Origin: Enterovibrio paralichthyis
GTDB taxonomy: Bacteria; Pseudomonadota; Gammaproteobacteria; Enterobacterales; Vibrionaceae
Length of the DNA stretch: 64,000 nt
Assembly: GCF_019209835.1 (NCBI RefSeq)
Contig: NZ_JAHUTS010000003.1
Span: 124,001-188,000, forward strand
Direction of reading: 5' to 3'
Part shown: in pieces, positions 36,541 through 46,707 of the stretch
Layout of the letters: each line of letters begins with the position of its first letter
Position numbering within the stretch: position 1 is the stretch's first letter
Notes under the pieces: model-generated
The model's input: only the letters and a program-made list of their open reading frames with translations
Database searches by the model: none
What the model was told of the DNA's origin: nothing
Translations under genes and position numbers: made by a program

Positions 36541-37074
36541 ATGAACCGAAAAGTTCCCCTTAACCAATGGCTGTATAAAGCATTGATAGAGAAAGAAATG
36601 GATGGCTTCTCGGTGTTGGAAATAAGGAATAGCCTGCTGGAAGAAACCGCAGGTCAACTTGACAAGCACGAACTTCGCAAAATGCTTTATCGCCAGATTT
36701 ATAAACTGGTTGATCGGGGTTATCTGGAAAAACGAAGCGGAGAAGCAGACAATGAACCCTGCTACTTCAAATCGGACAGATTTGGCAGTGTGGCGTTTAT
36801 TCCGGCAAAACGCACAGTACTTCCGTCATTAAAAAAGCACAGGCGGGAAAGCAATGAACAGCCATTTCTTAGCCACATCTCCCGAGAGAAGGCTCAATCG
36901 GAAGCTGAGCTCCGGATTGTACTAGGCGAAGTGGAAGAATATAAGCGTGTACTCGCTCACTTTCCCAAGCAATCAGCGCTTATCCAGCCGCTATATGACA
37001 AATCTAAAGAGTACTCTGCAGAGTTACTGGGAAGAATTAACGCCCTGAGTAAGTTGGAGTCATTGCAATGCTGA
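36541..37074 (+). CDS. Unknown protein with winged-helix-like N-terminus, partner of helicase
   Basis: A 177-residue charged protein. The first 80 residues (LYKALIEKEMDGFSVLEIRN...QIYKLVDRGYLEKR) look like a winged helix. The C-terminal half is helical and may be a coiled coil. I do not recognise the family. ATG 36541 leaves a leader of about 30 nt from the predicted promoter, while the in-frame GTG at 36520 would leave only about 10. It overlaps the downstream helicase gene by 7 bp, so the two probably work together. Confidence 0.6.
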   Translation: MNRKVPLNQWLYKALIEKEMDGFSVLEIRNSLLEETAGQLDKHELRKMLYRQIYKLVDRGYLEKRSGEADNEPCYFKSDRFGSVAFIPAKRTVLPSLKKHRRESNEQPFLSHISREKAQSEAELRIVLGEVEEYKRVLAHFPKQSALIQPLYDKSKEYSAELLGRINALSKLESLQC

Positions 37075-38432
37075 GGAAATGGCAAAGCGAATGCGTAGAT
37101 TTGGCAATCGAACACTACATTCAGGGTCAGCCCCATTTTCTTTGCCTTGCTACCCCTGGGGCTGGGAAAACCATCATGGCGGCCGAATTAGCCGCTACCC
37201 TTTTTGACAAAGGGATGATTGACGGTGTGCTTTGCTTTTCCCCTTCAATTACGATTGCAGGCGGTATTAAAAGGACGTTTTCGCGCAGATTGAAATGCCC
37301 CTTTAAAGGAGGAATGGGCGACAAAGGTATATCTCTGACTTACCAGAGTCTATCAAGCCTCAGTGACGAATTTTGGGCGTCGCTACAGACAATTCGGCTC
37401 CTCGTCGTGTTCGATGAAATCCATCATTGCGCCGGAGGAGAAAAGCCCAATGCTTGGGGGCAGTTACTTATATCTAGAATCCAGGCACTGGCAGCATTCA
37501 CACTAGCCCTAACAGGGACACCTTGGCGATCTAACGCGACGCAGATTGCTTTCGCGGCCTATTCGGTGGAAGGCAATATTCACTGTGACTATAGCTATGG
37601 CCTTGCCGAGGCTGTCGCCGATCAGGTTTGTCGAAGGCCTAATGTGGTGCTGGTTGATAACGAAGAGCTGGTCGCTTCAAACTATGATGGCTCAAGGGAT
37701 ACCTATCCATCCGTCTCTGAATATCTCTCAGGTTCTGGTGAGCCCTATGGTTCTCTGCTGAATAGTGAGAGCGTTCTCTTGCACGTGCTTAAATTGGCTT
37801 GCCAAAAGCTCAATGACGTTCGGCTCAGCGTCCCAGATGCTGCAGGGCTGGTTGTAGCATCAACCGTTCAGCACGCCGAACAAATTGCGTCGATGCTCAG
37901 AGCGAATTTTCAGCAAGCGTCCGTGGTTGTCACCTATAGACATGACAACGCAAACGGGATAATTGAATCATTCAAAACGGCCAAACAACCATGGATAGTC
38001 AGCGTCGGCATGATCAGTGAAGGGACGGATATCCCAAGACTTCAGGTTTGTTGCCATCTAAGTCGTGTCAAAACAGAACTGCATTTCCGACAGGTACTCG
38101 GGAGAATTCTGCGCAAGCGGGAACAGCTGGATGCAGATGCTTGGCTCTACACCCTTGCAGAGCCCAACTTGGTGAGTTTCGCTGAGCAGTTAACCCTCGA
38201 CGTGCCAGAGAGCACTCTGGTCATTGATACTCCTAAACGAAGCATTGACGAGACTCAGCCTCTTCCAAGGCTTGAGGCTACAGATACGCGAAACCACAGT
38301 GAGACGACTCATTACAGTGAAGTCGTATTTGATGAGGTACATGCAGATGATATTGGCTGGCACGGCTACCAGTCTCGGGAGTTGCTGGTTTTAGGTAACT
38401 TCAAACAGCGGGTTCTCTCACACTTTATCTAA
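37068..38432 (+). CDS. DExH superfamily 2 helicase
   Basis: A 454-residue ATPase. Motif I is TPGAGKT (about residues 29-35), motif II is DEIH (about 116), motif III-like is LTGTPWR (about 150) and motif VI is FRQVLGRILRKR (about 339-350). The lack of extra nuclease or specificity domains sets it apart from HsdR. It is the cargo gene next to the transposition module and is under the Xre-flanked promoter with the preceding gene. A role in defence against invading DNA or in element maintenance is possible, but nothing in the sequence proves either. Confidence 0.78.
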   Translation: MLRKWQSECVDLAIEHYIQGQPHFLCLATPGAGKTIMAAELAATLFDKGMIDGVLCFSPSITIAGGIKRTFSRRLKCPFKGGMGDKGISLTYQSLSSLSDEFWASLQTIRLLVVFDEIHHCAGGEKPNAWGQLLISRIQALAAFTLALTGTPWRSNATQIAFAAYSVEGNIHCDYSYGLAEAVADQVCRRPNVVLVDNEELVASNYDGSRDTYPSVSEYLSGSGEPYGSLLNSESVLLHVLKLACQKLNDVRLSVPDAAGLVVASTVQHAEQIASMLRANFQQASVVVTYRHDNANGIIESFKTAKQPWIVSVGMISEGTDIPRLQVCCHLSRVKTELHFRQVLGRILRKREQLDADAWLYTLAEPNLVSFAEQLTLDVPESTLVIDTPKRSIDETQPLPRLEATDTRNHSETTHYSEVVFDEVHADDIGWHGYQSRELLVLGNFKQRVLSHFI

Positions 38433-38533
38433 AGGTATTAGTGAGTTAGTCAATACAATGAGGAACATGCATCTCCCCAGCAATATAAACTCAGTTATAA
38501 TGCCAACATCCAGTTAGTTGTACAGTTGGCACT

Positions 38534-40990
38534 ATGACCTCCACCATCAACAAATCTAAGCTCACTGAAGCCGATATCATCAGCAAATTCGTTCTTCCCA
38601 GCATTGAAGATGCCGGTTGGGATCGCATGACTCAAATCCGTCAGGAGGTTAAACTCCGAGACGGTAAAGTCGTCGTACGTGGACAAATTGCGGCACGTAA
38701 AAAAGTGAAATCGGCAGACATCGTGCTTTACCACAAACCCAGCATGCCGCTGGCGGTGGTAGAGGCCAAAGCCAATAAGCACGAAGTGGGCAAAGGGATG
38801 CAACAAGGGTTGGATTATGCCTCCTTGCTTGATGTGCCATTTGTGTTTGCCACCAATGGCGATGGTTATGTCTTCCACGATAAAACAAACCCGACTCAGA
38901 TCGAGACTGAAATCCACCTTGAGGATTTCCCATCCCCAGCCATGCTGTGGGAGAAGTATTGTCAGTGGAAAGGATATAGCGACGACCAACTGCCGCTGAT
39001 CACCCAAGATTACTACGATGATGGTAGTGGTAAATCACCGCGTTACTACCAGCTCAACGCCATTAACAAAACCATTGAAGCGGTCTCCAAAGGGCAAGAT
39101 CGTGTGCTGCTTGTGATGGCGACAGGCACAGGTAAAACCTACACCGCTTTTCAAATCATCTGGCGGTTGTGGAAATCAGGTGCCAAGAAGCGCATCCTGT
39201 TCTTAGCAGATCGCAATATCCTTGTCGACCAAACCAAAAACAACGACTTCCAGCCTTTTGGCACGGCGATGACCAAAATTGGCAATCGCACCATCGACCC
39301 CGCTTTTGAAATCCACTTAGGTCTTTATCAGGCCATGACGGGGCAGGAAGAAGAAAAGAAAATCTTCAAAAACGTCCGTCCGGATTTCTTCGACTTGATC
39401 GTAGTGGACGAATGCCACCGAGGCAGCGCATCTGAAGACAGCGCATGGCGCGAAATACTGGAGTACTTCAGCTCAGCGACCCAGGTGGGATTAACCGCAA
39501 CGCCAAAAGAAACAGATGAAGTCTCCAACATCGAATACTTCGGTGAGCCCGTTTACACCTACTCGCTCAAGCAAGGTATTGAAGATGGATTCCTTGCACC
39601 TTACAAAGTCGTGCGCGTGGATATCGACGTTGATCTTCAAGGCTGGCGACCAACCAAAGGCCAGGTAGACAAACATGGCGAAGTCATCACAGATCGCATT
39701 TACAACCAGAGCGACTTTGACCGAACCATGGTGATTGATGAGCGCACCGAGCTTGTTGCCCAAACCATTACCAACTACCTGAAACGCACAGACTCGATGG
39801 CGAAAACCATTGTGTTCTGTAACGACATCGACCACGCAGAACGTATGCGCCGAGCCCTTGCCAACTGCAACCCAGAGCAAATGGCGAAGAACGAAAAATA
39901 CGTGATGAAAATCACCGGCGATGATGAAATTGGCAAAGCGCAGCTGGACAACTTCATCAACCCTAAGAAAGCTTATCCGGTTATCGCAACCACTTCAGAA
40001 CTGATGACCACGGGCGTAGATGCCAAAACCTGCAAATTGGTAGTGCTGGATTCCACCATCAAATCCATGACCAAGTTCAAGCAGATCATCGGTCGCGGCA
40101 CCCGTATCGATGACAAGTTCGGCAAACTCTGGTTCTCTATCCTCGACTTTAAAAAGGCCACCGAGCTTTTCGCGGACGAACGTTTTGATGGTACCCCAGA
40201 GCGGGTAAAAGTCACCAAGCCGGAAGATTTTGAAAATCCAGATGACCTTGATGATATTGTCGATGGTATGCCTGAAGACGAAAACGGCGAAGCGGCTATT
40301 GATGGAGAATCACCGTTTGGTGATGACATCGACCCAGATACGATTCTAGAGCCAACACCACCTTACACAACTTCAGGCGACGATACGTTTGGCTCTGGCC
40401 CAGATGAGCCTATTCAGGAAGAGGTTCGAAAATTCCATGTTTCTGGCGTCGAAGTGAAAAAGATTGCCGAGCGAGTGCAGTACTACGACAGCGACGGCAA
40501 ACTGGTGACCGAATCGTTCAAAGACTACACCCGCAAAGCCATGGCGACGCAGTTTACCTCTATGGATGACTTCACACGCAAGTGGAACGATGCTGACCGC
40601 AAACAGGCCATTATTGATGAGCTTGCGGAGATCGGGATTATCTGGGAAGCGCTGGAACAGGAAGTGGGCAAAGACATGGACCCCTTCGATATGATCTGCC
40701 ATGTGGTGTATGACCAACCACCTCTAACCCGCAAGGAGCGTGCTGACAATGTGAAGAAGCGTAACTACTTCACCAAATATGGTGATGTCGCGCAGGAAGT
40801 TTTGAGCAATCTTCTTGAGAAATATGCCGATGCGGGCGTCACTGAAATTGAAAACATGACGGTACTGAAAGTTGCGCCGTTCAATGAAATTGGCCGTCCG
40901 CTCGAGATCATAAAAAAAGGTTTCGGAGACAAAGAAGCCTACCTGAAAGCCGTCAACGAACTGGAATCAGAAATTTACCAGACGGCATAA
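38534..40990 (+). CDS. hsdR: Type I restriction enzyme, R subunit
   Basis: An 818-residue motor-nuclease. The N-terminal nuclease domain shows Asp in ADIVLYH and the E-x-K pair in VVEAKANK (about residues 60-80). The SF2 translocase has motif I MATGTGKT (about 195-202), motif II DECH (about 292) and LTATPKE. A C-terminal HsdM-contacting domain follows an acidic linker (about 560-630). It cuts unmethylated DNA after translocation. It is separated from hsdM and hsdS by a transporter gene and has its own terminator. Confidence 0.92.
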   Translation: MTSTINKSKLTEADIISKFVLPSIEDAGWDRMTQIRQEVKLRDGKVVVRGQIAARKKVKSADIVLYHKPSMPLAVVEAKANKHEVGKGMQQGLDYASLLDVPFVFATNGDGYVFHDKTNPTQIETEIHLEDFPSPAMLWEKYCQWKGYSDDQLPLITQDYYDDGSGKSPRYYQLNAINKTIEAVSKGQDRVLLVMATGTGKTYTAFQIIWRLWKSGAKKRILFLADRNILVDQTKNNDFQPFGTAMTKIGNRTIDPAFEIHLGLYQAMTGQEEEKKIFKNVRPDFFDLIVVDECHRGSASEDSAWREILEYFSSATQVGLTATPKETDEVSNIEYFGEPVYTYSLKQGIEDGFLAPYKVVRVDIDVDLQGWRPTKGQVDKHGEVITDRIYNQSDFDRTMVIDERTELVAQTITNYLKRTDSMAKTIVFCNDIDHAERMRRALANCNPEQMAKNEKYVMKITGDDEIGKAQLDNFINPKKAYPVIATTSELMTTGVDAKTCKLVVLDSTIKSMTKFKQIIGRGTRIDDKFGKLWFSILDFKKATELFADERFDGTPERVKVTKPEDFENPDDLDDIVDGMPEDENGEAAIDGESPFGDDIDPDTILEPTPPYTTSGDDTFGSGPDEPIQEEVRKFHVSGVEVKKIAERVQYYDSDGKLVTESFKDYTRKAMATQFTSMDDFTRKWNDADRKQAIIDELAEIGIIWEALEQEVGKDMDPFDMICHVVYDQPPLTRKERADNVKKRNYFTKYGDVAQEVLSNLLEKYADAGVTEIENMTVLKVAPFNEIGRPLEIIKKGFGDKEAYLKAVNELESEIYQTA

Positions 40991-41008
40991 CCTCCCAGTT
41001 TTTCTTTT

Positions 41009-41037
41009 GGGCTGCTTGGCGACAAGCAGCCCTTTTT
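41009..41037 (+). terminator. Terminator of hsdR
   Basis: Stem GGGCTGCTTG / CAAGCAGCCC with a 4-nt loop (41009-41018 and 41023-41032) followed by a T run. Confidence 0.85.
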
Positions 41038-41067
41038 CATCACAGAGCAACTCAATATGGAGATTTG

Positions 41068-42396
41068 ATGTTTCCTCTCCCGAAAGCGGTCAACTACAAC
41101 CTGCTGTTCATTCTCATACTTTCTGGACTTATACCCGCGATTTACTCCACGTCCCGAGTTTACTTTCTTGGCAGTATTCCTGACACATGGGCCTTTAGCA
41201 TCGCTGCTCAGGTGGCCTGGTTAAATGTCGGCTATGAAGTTATCAATGAAGCTATGCTCATCCCTCTTGCTTACGTTCTTGGCCAGGTAATCACAACCGA
41301 CAAGGTCGCATTTACGGGGCGTTTGAATGGTGCGATGGCAGCTATTATCACTGTGTACGCTGCCATAACATTCAGTGTGATCTTGCTTGCGCCTGAACTG
41401 ACTCAAGCGATGCAGCAAAGTGCTGAACTGGTGGACAAAACGACGAGTTACATTCGCCTTGAGTCTATCGCCATTCTCATCTCAAGCGTGGTGGAGCTTT
41501 GCCTTCTGGTTCTCGTTTTGCGCGATGAACAGAGAAAGTTGTATGCATTTATCGCTTTGAAATCTCTGCTGATAGTCAGCTTTGACAGCTTATTCGTCAG
41601 CCAGCTGTCCTTTTCACTTCAGTTAGGCGTGAACGGTGTCGCTTACACCAACATCATCGTAAACAGTCTTTTGTTCGTCGCTGTACTTTGCTGGTTTCAC
41701 AGAGAAGGGTTGTTCAATCCGAAATTAGCATTCCATTCACTATCATGGTTCAAAGAATGGGCAAAGATAGGTGCAAAATCCGGATTGGAGTCATTCGTTC
41801 GTAATACGGCATTTATCGTGATGATCTTGCAGTTGGTCAATCAGGTTCAGCAAGCGGGTGTCTTTTGGGTATCCAACCAATTTATCTGGGGATGGCTGCT
41901 GCTCCCTGTCATGGCATTGGGACAGTTAATTAAGCGTGATGCCGCCTGCTCAAATGGCCTTTCAGTCGAAAAGGTCAATGCGTATTTCAAAATCACGAGC
42001 CTAATTGCCATGTGCTGGCTGCTATCCATACCAATCTGGGATGATTTCATCGCACACATTATGGGTGTCAGTGACCATCAGCAAGTGACTGATTTGGTTC
42101 TTTTGGTGCTGGGTTTTTATGTGGTATTTGCGTTCAACAACGTCATTGACAGTTACTTCTACGGTATTGGACGCACTGACTTAATGCTTTATCAGTCTTT
42201 GGCCGTAAATACACTTTTCTATGGTTCTGCTTTTATGGCCTATCAATTGGGTTGGTTTGAACCGACGCTGGAAAGCATTGCCGTAATGTTTGGCTTAGGG
42301 ATGACGTTTGATGCCATCATCACACAGGGTTTATACCGCTGGTTGAGAACCAAACAGTGCAGTGAAAACACCACCACCGAATCCGCGTTTAGTTAA
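41068..42396 (+). CDS. MATE-like multidrug/Na+ antiporter family membrane protein
   Basis: A 442-residue protein with about twelve transmembrane helices in two similar halves, as in MATE/polysaccharide flippase proteins. The typical lateral-loop residues cannot be verified by eye, so the subfamily is uncertain. GGAG lies 5 nt before ATG 41068. It sits between hsdR and hsdM, separated by hairpins on both sides, so it is probably an independent cassette and not part of the restriction system. A hairpin GACAGCCCA / TGGGCTGTC follows at 42419-42445. Confidence 0.7.
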   Translation: MFPLPKAVNYNLLFILILSGLIPAIYSTSRVYFLGSIPDTWAFSIAAQVAWLNVGYEVINEAMLIPLAYVLGQVITTDKVAFTGRLNGAMAAIITVYAAITFSVILLAPELTQAMQQSAELVDKTTSYIRLESIAILISSVVELCLLVLVLRDEQRKLYAFIALKSLLIVSFDSLFVSQLSFSLQLGVNGVAYTNIIVNSLLFVAVLCWFHREGLFNPKLAFHSLSWFKEWAKIGAKSGLESFVRNTAFIVMILQLVNQVQQAGVFWVSNQFIWGWLLLPVMALGQLIKRDAACSNGLSVEKVNAYFKITSLIAMCWLLSIPIWDDFIAHIMGVSDHQQVTDLVLLVLGFYVVFAFNNVIDSYFYGIGRTDLMLYQSLAVNTLFYGSAFMAYQLGWFEPTLESIAVMFGLGMTFDAIITQGLYRWLRTKQCSENTTTESAFS

Positions 42397-42551
42397 TACA
42401 TTCAAGCCGATAAAACCAGACAGCCCAGTTTCATGGTGGGCTGTCTACATTCTCCCCACTCAACGCTCATCAACGTAAACTTCTGCTCAATAAACGGCAG
42501 CAAATCCGCTATAATTCCCGCAATTTTTCGCATTTCAAAAGCAGTTAAATC

Positions 42552-44054
42552 ATGTCTATCAGCTCCGTAATCAAATCCATTCAAGACATCATGCGTAAAG
42601 ATGCCGGTGTCGACGGCGATGCACAGCGCCTTGGGCAACTTTCCTGGTTGTTGTTCCTCAAAGTCTTCGATGCGCAGGAAGAAGAATTAGAGCTGGAGTT
42701 GGATGATTACAAAGCGCCAATCAATGAAAAATACCTGTGGCGCAACTGGGCGGCAGATGCACAAGGCATTACCGGTGACAAACTGCTGGAGTTTGTTAAC
42801 GACGACCTATTCCACAACCTGAAAAACATGCCAGCGCCAGTGGACACTAACCCACGTGGCTATGTGGTGAAAGAAGCGTTCAGCGATGCCTACAACTACA
42901 TGAAAAATGGCACCTTGCTGCGTCAGGTGATCAACAAGCTCAATGAAATCGACTTTACTGACACGCAGGAACGCCACCTGTTTGGTGATATCTACGAGCA
43001 AATCTTGCGTGACCTACAAAGCGCCGGTAATGCAGGTGAATTCTATACCCCACGTGCGGTGACCCGTTTTATCGTTGACCGTCTTGACCCAAAACTGGGC
43101 GAGAACGTATTTGACCCATCATGTGGTACGGGCGGCTTCTTAACCTGCTCCATCAACCACATTCAGGAACACGACAAGCCTGAAACCAGCGAGCAATACG
43201 CGACGTTCCAGAAGCAATTCCATGGCGTTGAGAAGAAACAGCTGCCGCACCTGCTGTGTATCACCAACATGATGCTGCATGGCATTGAAGTGCCATCGCA
43301 AATCAAACACGACAACACGCTGAACAAACCGCTTTCTAACTGGGACAGCAACATTAACGTGATTGCGACCAACCCACCGTTTGGCGGCACGGAAGAAGAC
43401 GGGATTGAAAAGAACTTCCCAGCCGAAATGCAAACTCGTGAAACGGCGGATTTGTTCCTGCAATTGATTATTGAGGTGTTGGACCCTGCAAATGGTCGTG
43501 CGGGTGTGGTGTTGCCAGATGGCACTTTGTTTGGTGAAGGTGTAAAAACCAAAATCAAAAAGCTGCTTACCGAAGAATGTAACCTGCACACCATTGTGCG
43601 CCTGCCAAACGGCGTGTTTAACCCTTACACGGGCATTAAGACCAACATTCTGTTCTTCACCAAAGGCAAACCAACCAAAGAAGTATGGTTCTACGAGCAC
43701 CCATACCCAGAGGGCGTGAAGAACTACAGCAAAACCAAGCCGATGAAGTTTGAAGAGTTTCAGTCTGAAATCGACTGGTGGGGCAACGAAGAAGACGGTT
43801 TTGCCAGCCGCGTAGAGAACAACCACGCGTGGAAAGTCTCGATTGATGAGATCATCGCCCGCAACTTCAACCTAGATATTAAAAACCCATATCAAGGCGA
43901 AGTGGTCAGCCATGACCCAGATGAACTGCTGCAAAGCTACCAGACGCAACAGCAAGAAATCACCGAGCTACGTAACCAATTGAAAGACATTCTGGGGAAC
44001 GCCCTCTCTTCGTCGCAAACAGCATCATCGCAAGCTGCGGATGAGGTGAAGTAA
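42552..44054 (+). CDS. hsdM: Type I restriction-modification methyltransferase, M subunit
   Basis: A 500-residue N6-adenine methyltransferase. It has an N-terminal HsdM helical domain (about residues 5-140), the SAM-binding motif DPSCGTGGFL (about 185-194) and the catalytic motif NPPFGG (about 274-279). It marks the host copies of the recognition site so that HsdR does not cut them. The stop codon overlaps the hsdS start as TAATG, implying coupled translation. Confidence 0.95.
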   Translation: MSISSVIKSIQDIMRKDAGVDGDAQRLGQLSWLLFLKVFDAQEEELELELDDYKAPINEKYLWRNWAADAQGITGDKLLEFVNDDLFHNLKNMPAPVDTNPRGYVVKEAFSDAYNYMKNGTLLRQVINKLNEIDFTDTQERHLFGDIYEQILRDLQSAGNAGEFYTPRAVTRFIVDRLDPKLGENVFDPSCGTGGFLTCSINHIQEHDKPETSEQYATFQKQFHGVEKKQLPHLLCITNMMLHGIEVPSQIKHDNTLNKPLSNWDSNINVIATNPPFGGTEEDGIEKNFPAEMQTRETADLFLQLIIEVLDPANGRAGVVLPDGTLFGEGVKTKIKKLLTEECNLHTIVRLPNGVFNPYTGIKTNILFFTKGKPTKEVWFYEHPYPEGVKNYSKTKPMKFEEFQSEIDWWGNEEDGFASRVENNHAWKVSIDEIIARNFNLDIKNPYQGEVVSHDPDELLQSYQTQQQEITELRNQLKDILGNALSSSQTASSQAADEVK

Positions 44055-45745
44055 TGTCTGCGGAAAAACTGATCACTGACCATATCGACATTTGGACGTC
44101 GGCAGTACAGTCCAAATCAGCCTCTGGTCGCGGCAGCAGCAAAAAGCGCGAGCTTTATGGCATCAAAAAACTGCGTGAGCTGATTTTGGAATTGGCGGTG
44201 CGCGGTAAGTTGGTGCCGCAAGATCCTACAGATGAACCTGCTTCTGTGTTGCTTGAGCGGATTACAGCTGAGATGGCTGAGTTGGTCAAACAGAAGAAAA
44301 TAAAAAGACAGAAGTCGCTGCCGCCCATCCGTGACGAGGAAAAGCCGTTTTCGTTGTCGCAGGGCTGGGAGTGGGCAAGGCTCGGAATGCTTTTTGATAT
44401 TGTATATGGCAAAGGGATGCCGAACTCCAAGCTCACAGAAGAAGGTTATGACGTATTTGGTGCAAACGGGATCATAGGAAAATACACGTCTTACCTTTAT
44501 GAAGAGGCTCAGTTACTCGTGTCATGCCGAGGCGCATATAGCGGCAAGCCAAATATTTCGCCTAAATTTTGCTTCGTAACAAGCAACTCATTGGTCATGC
44601 AGTCAACATGGAAGCACTTGGTATTACGTTATTTCTATTACTCACTAACGATTGCTGACAAGGAAAAAATCGTTACTGGTAGCGCGCAGCCTCAGGTTAC
44701 TGCGGCCAACCTTGAACCTTTTTTGATTGCTGTTCCACCATTACCAGAACAACACCGCATCGTCGCTAAAGTCGACGAGCTAATGGCGCTGTGCGACCAA
44801 CTGGAGCAGCAAACCGAAGCCAGCCTTGATGCCCATCAGGTATTGGTAGAAACCCTGCTAGCAACGCTCACCAACAGCCAAAACGCCACCGAACTGATGG
44901 CAAACTGGGCACGCATCAGCGAACACTTCTACACCCTGTTCACCACAGAACAAAGCATCGATCAGCTAAAACAAACCATCCTGCAACTGGCGGTCATGGG
45001 TAAGCTGGTACCGCAAGACCCGAATGATGAACCAGCAACAAAACTGCTAGAGCGCATCGCGGAAGAAAAAGCGCAGTTGGTGAAAGAGAAGAAAATCAAA
45101 AAGCAAAAAGCCCTGCCGCCGATAGCTGAGGATGAAAAGCCGTTTGAACTGCCAAAAGGGTGGGAGTGGATTCAATGTGCAGACGCAGCAAGGCCTGAAA
45201 CAACAATTACCTATGGAATTTTGAAACCAGTTTGGAAAGATAAGGGTGTACCAACTGCACGTATAAAAGACATGGTTAATGGAAGTCTTGAGCTTAGGAA
45301 TATTGTTTACTGTTGCCCTGAAAGAGCGAGTAAGTTCGATAAGACCACACTAGTTGAAGGAGACTTGCTAATTGCAAAAGATGGAGCAACTTTAGGCAAA
45401 ACAGCATTTGTTCCTCCCGAATTGGTGGGAGGGAACATCACTCAGCACGTTCTTCGCTTTTCTATATCTCCATTTCTCAATAGAGAGTTTGTTCGACTAA
45501 TCATTGATTCGCCTATTGGTCAAAGCTTTATGAAAGGGGAAACAAAGGGTGTTGCGTTACCTGGTGTAAATGTAGGTGACTTCAGGAAAATGCCACTCGC
45601 TTTACCGCCGTTAGCAGAACAACAATTGATTGTTGAGAAGGTAGAGACGTTATTATCTATTTGCAACGAGCTTCAGCAATGCCTTCGTGACAGCCAACAA
45701 ACCCAACTTCTGCTGACTGATGCGATTGTTGAGCAGGCATTGTAG
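44054..45745 (+). CDS. hsdS: Type I restriction-modification specificity subunit
   Basis: A 563-residue protein with two target-recognition domains (about residues 95-225 and 370-530), each followed by a conserved helical spacer. The linking segments are near repeats of each other: LELAVRGKLVPQDPTDEPAS near residue 45 and LQLAVMGKLVPQDPNDEPAT near 310, each followed by KxKxQKxLPPI. Each half recognises one side of a bipartite DNA sequence. The long identical segments are where domain shuffling usually happens in this family. Confidence 0.94.
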   Translation: MSAEKLITDHIDIWTSAVQSKSASGRGSSKKRELYGIKKLRELILELAVRGKLVPQDPTDEPASVLLERITAEMAELVKQKKIKRQKSLPPIRDEEKPFSLSQGWEWARLGMLFDIVYGKGMPNSKLTEEGYDVFGANGIIGKYTSYLYEEAQLLVSCRGAYSGKPNISPKFCFVTSNSLVMQSTWKHLVLRYFYYSLTIADKEKIVTGSAQPQVTAANLEPFLIAVPPLPEQHRIVAKVDELMALCDQLEQQTEASLDAHQVLVETLLATLTNSQNATELMANWARISEHFYTLFTTEQSIDQLKQTILQLAVMGKLVPQDPNDEPATKLLERIAEEKAQLVKEKKIKKQKALPPIAEDEKPFELPKGWEWIQCADAARPETTITYGILKPVWKDKGVPTARIKDMVNGSLELRNIVYCCPERASKFDKTTLVEGDLLIAKDGATLGKTAFVPPELVGGNITQHVLRFSISPFLNREFVRLIIDSPIGQSFMKGETKGVALPGVNVGDFRKMPLALPPLAEQQLIVEKVETLLSICNELQQCLRDSQQTQLLLTDAIVEQAL

Positions 45746-45763
45746 TATCTCCTTCGCATCACC

Positions 45764-45793
45764 AAAACGGCAGCCACAAGGCTGCCGTTTTTG
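45764..45793 (+). terminator. Terminator of hsdMS
   Basis: Stem AAAACGGCAGCC / GGCTGCCGTTTT with a 4-nt loop (45764-45775 and 45780-45791), T-rich afterward. Confidence 0.88.
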
Positions 45794-45843
45794 AGAAACC
45801 CAATCATCATTGAAAAATAACAACTTTGGAATTAGTGATTTAA

Positions 45844-46449
45844 ATGCAGTCACTCAAAACTATTCTCGATTCTATGGAAAGCACTAACACAACGCTTATT
45901 ATCCGCAACCTGACGTATGACCGAGTAAAAAAGACACCTAAAGGCACTTACTTATTCACCCACTCAACATCTACAAACACACTAGAAGCACAACTCACCT
46001 TTCTGCAAAAATTGTATGCGGATGGCCGGTTATCTGTTACCAAACAGACAAATTGTGAAGAACGGAACCTCTCAAAACCGGTCACACATAAATCATCGTT
46101 GGCCGCCATTGTCGCTGAAAAAATGAGTGAGTTTGAGAACCTCCCTTTGCAATCCAAGTATCGACTCAGCGATGAAGAAGCCAGAGAAATGGAACTGCTT
46201 TTGAAGGAAATGCGACCCTATCATTTTCGTACCAGCAAAGAGCTTTCGAACCACATCGTAGTCAATAAACTGGGAAATAGATATCCGACTATCTCAGGCA
46301 TCGCAAAGATGACAAATGGCTATGATGTGTGGAATTTTGATGGTGGCTTCCCTCCTGGAATCTACAAGATAATTTGCAATGAACTAGGATTGAGAAACCA
46401 AGGAACCGAAGCTCGCATAGTAGGTTTCACTTCATATAAAAATCAATAA
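45844..46449 (+). CDS. Hypothetical cargo protein
   Basis: A 201-residue soluble protein that I do not recognise. There is no signal peptide or membrane segment. The N-terminal half (about 1-95) is mixed and the C-terminal half (about 110-200) has a helical part, then SGIAKMTNGYDVWNFDGGFPPGIYKIICNELGL. It stands alone between the hsdMS terminator and the GTPase gene, with no clear ribosome-binding site before its ATG. It may belong with either defence cassette. Confidence 0.6.
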   Translation: MQSLKTILDSMESTNTTLIIRNLTYDRVKKTPKGTYLFTHSTSTNTLEAQLTFLQKLYADGRLSVTKQTNCEERNLSKPVTHKSSLAAIVAEKMSEFENLPLQSKYRLSDEEAREMELLLKEMRPYHFRTSKELSNHIVVNKLGNRYPTISGIAKMTNGYDVWNFDGGFPPGIYKIICNELGLRNQGTEARIVGFTSYKNQ

Positions 46450-46707
46450 CTTGAAGTTAATGTTGATTTCAATTCAACCGTCTCATATCGCTACGTTCTT
46501 TTCAGTTTATCTTGCTAGAAATCAGCTTCTCTACGCCATTGAGTATATTTTATCCGCATAAAAACAGATATTGACCAACATCATTGTCCAGTTTTACATG
46601 CTGAAATACTGTCACCCGATTTTTTAGAAAATAAGTGCCTTTTCCAAAGGACACCTCGCATTCTGGCGCTTATTTTAAACCAACGACTTAGCGGCAAGTA
46701 CCTAAAA
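46450..46707. other. Intergenic region before the GTPase gene
   Basis: About 258 bp, AT-rich, no gene seen. Probably holds the promoter of the GTPase-nuclease pair. Confidence 0.4.

Noticed and set aside
38534..45745. hsdR, transporter, hsdM and hsdS as one operon
   Set aside because: Terminator-like hairpins after hsdR (41009) and after the transporter (42419) separate them into at least two units.
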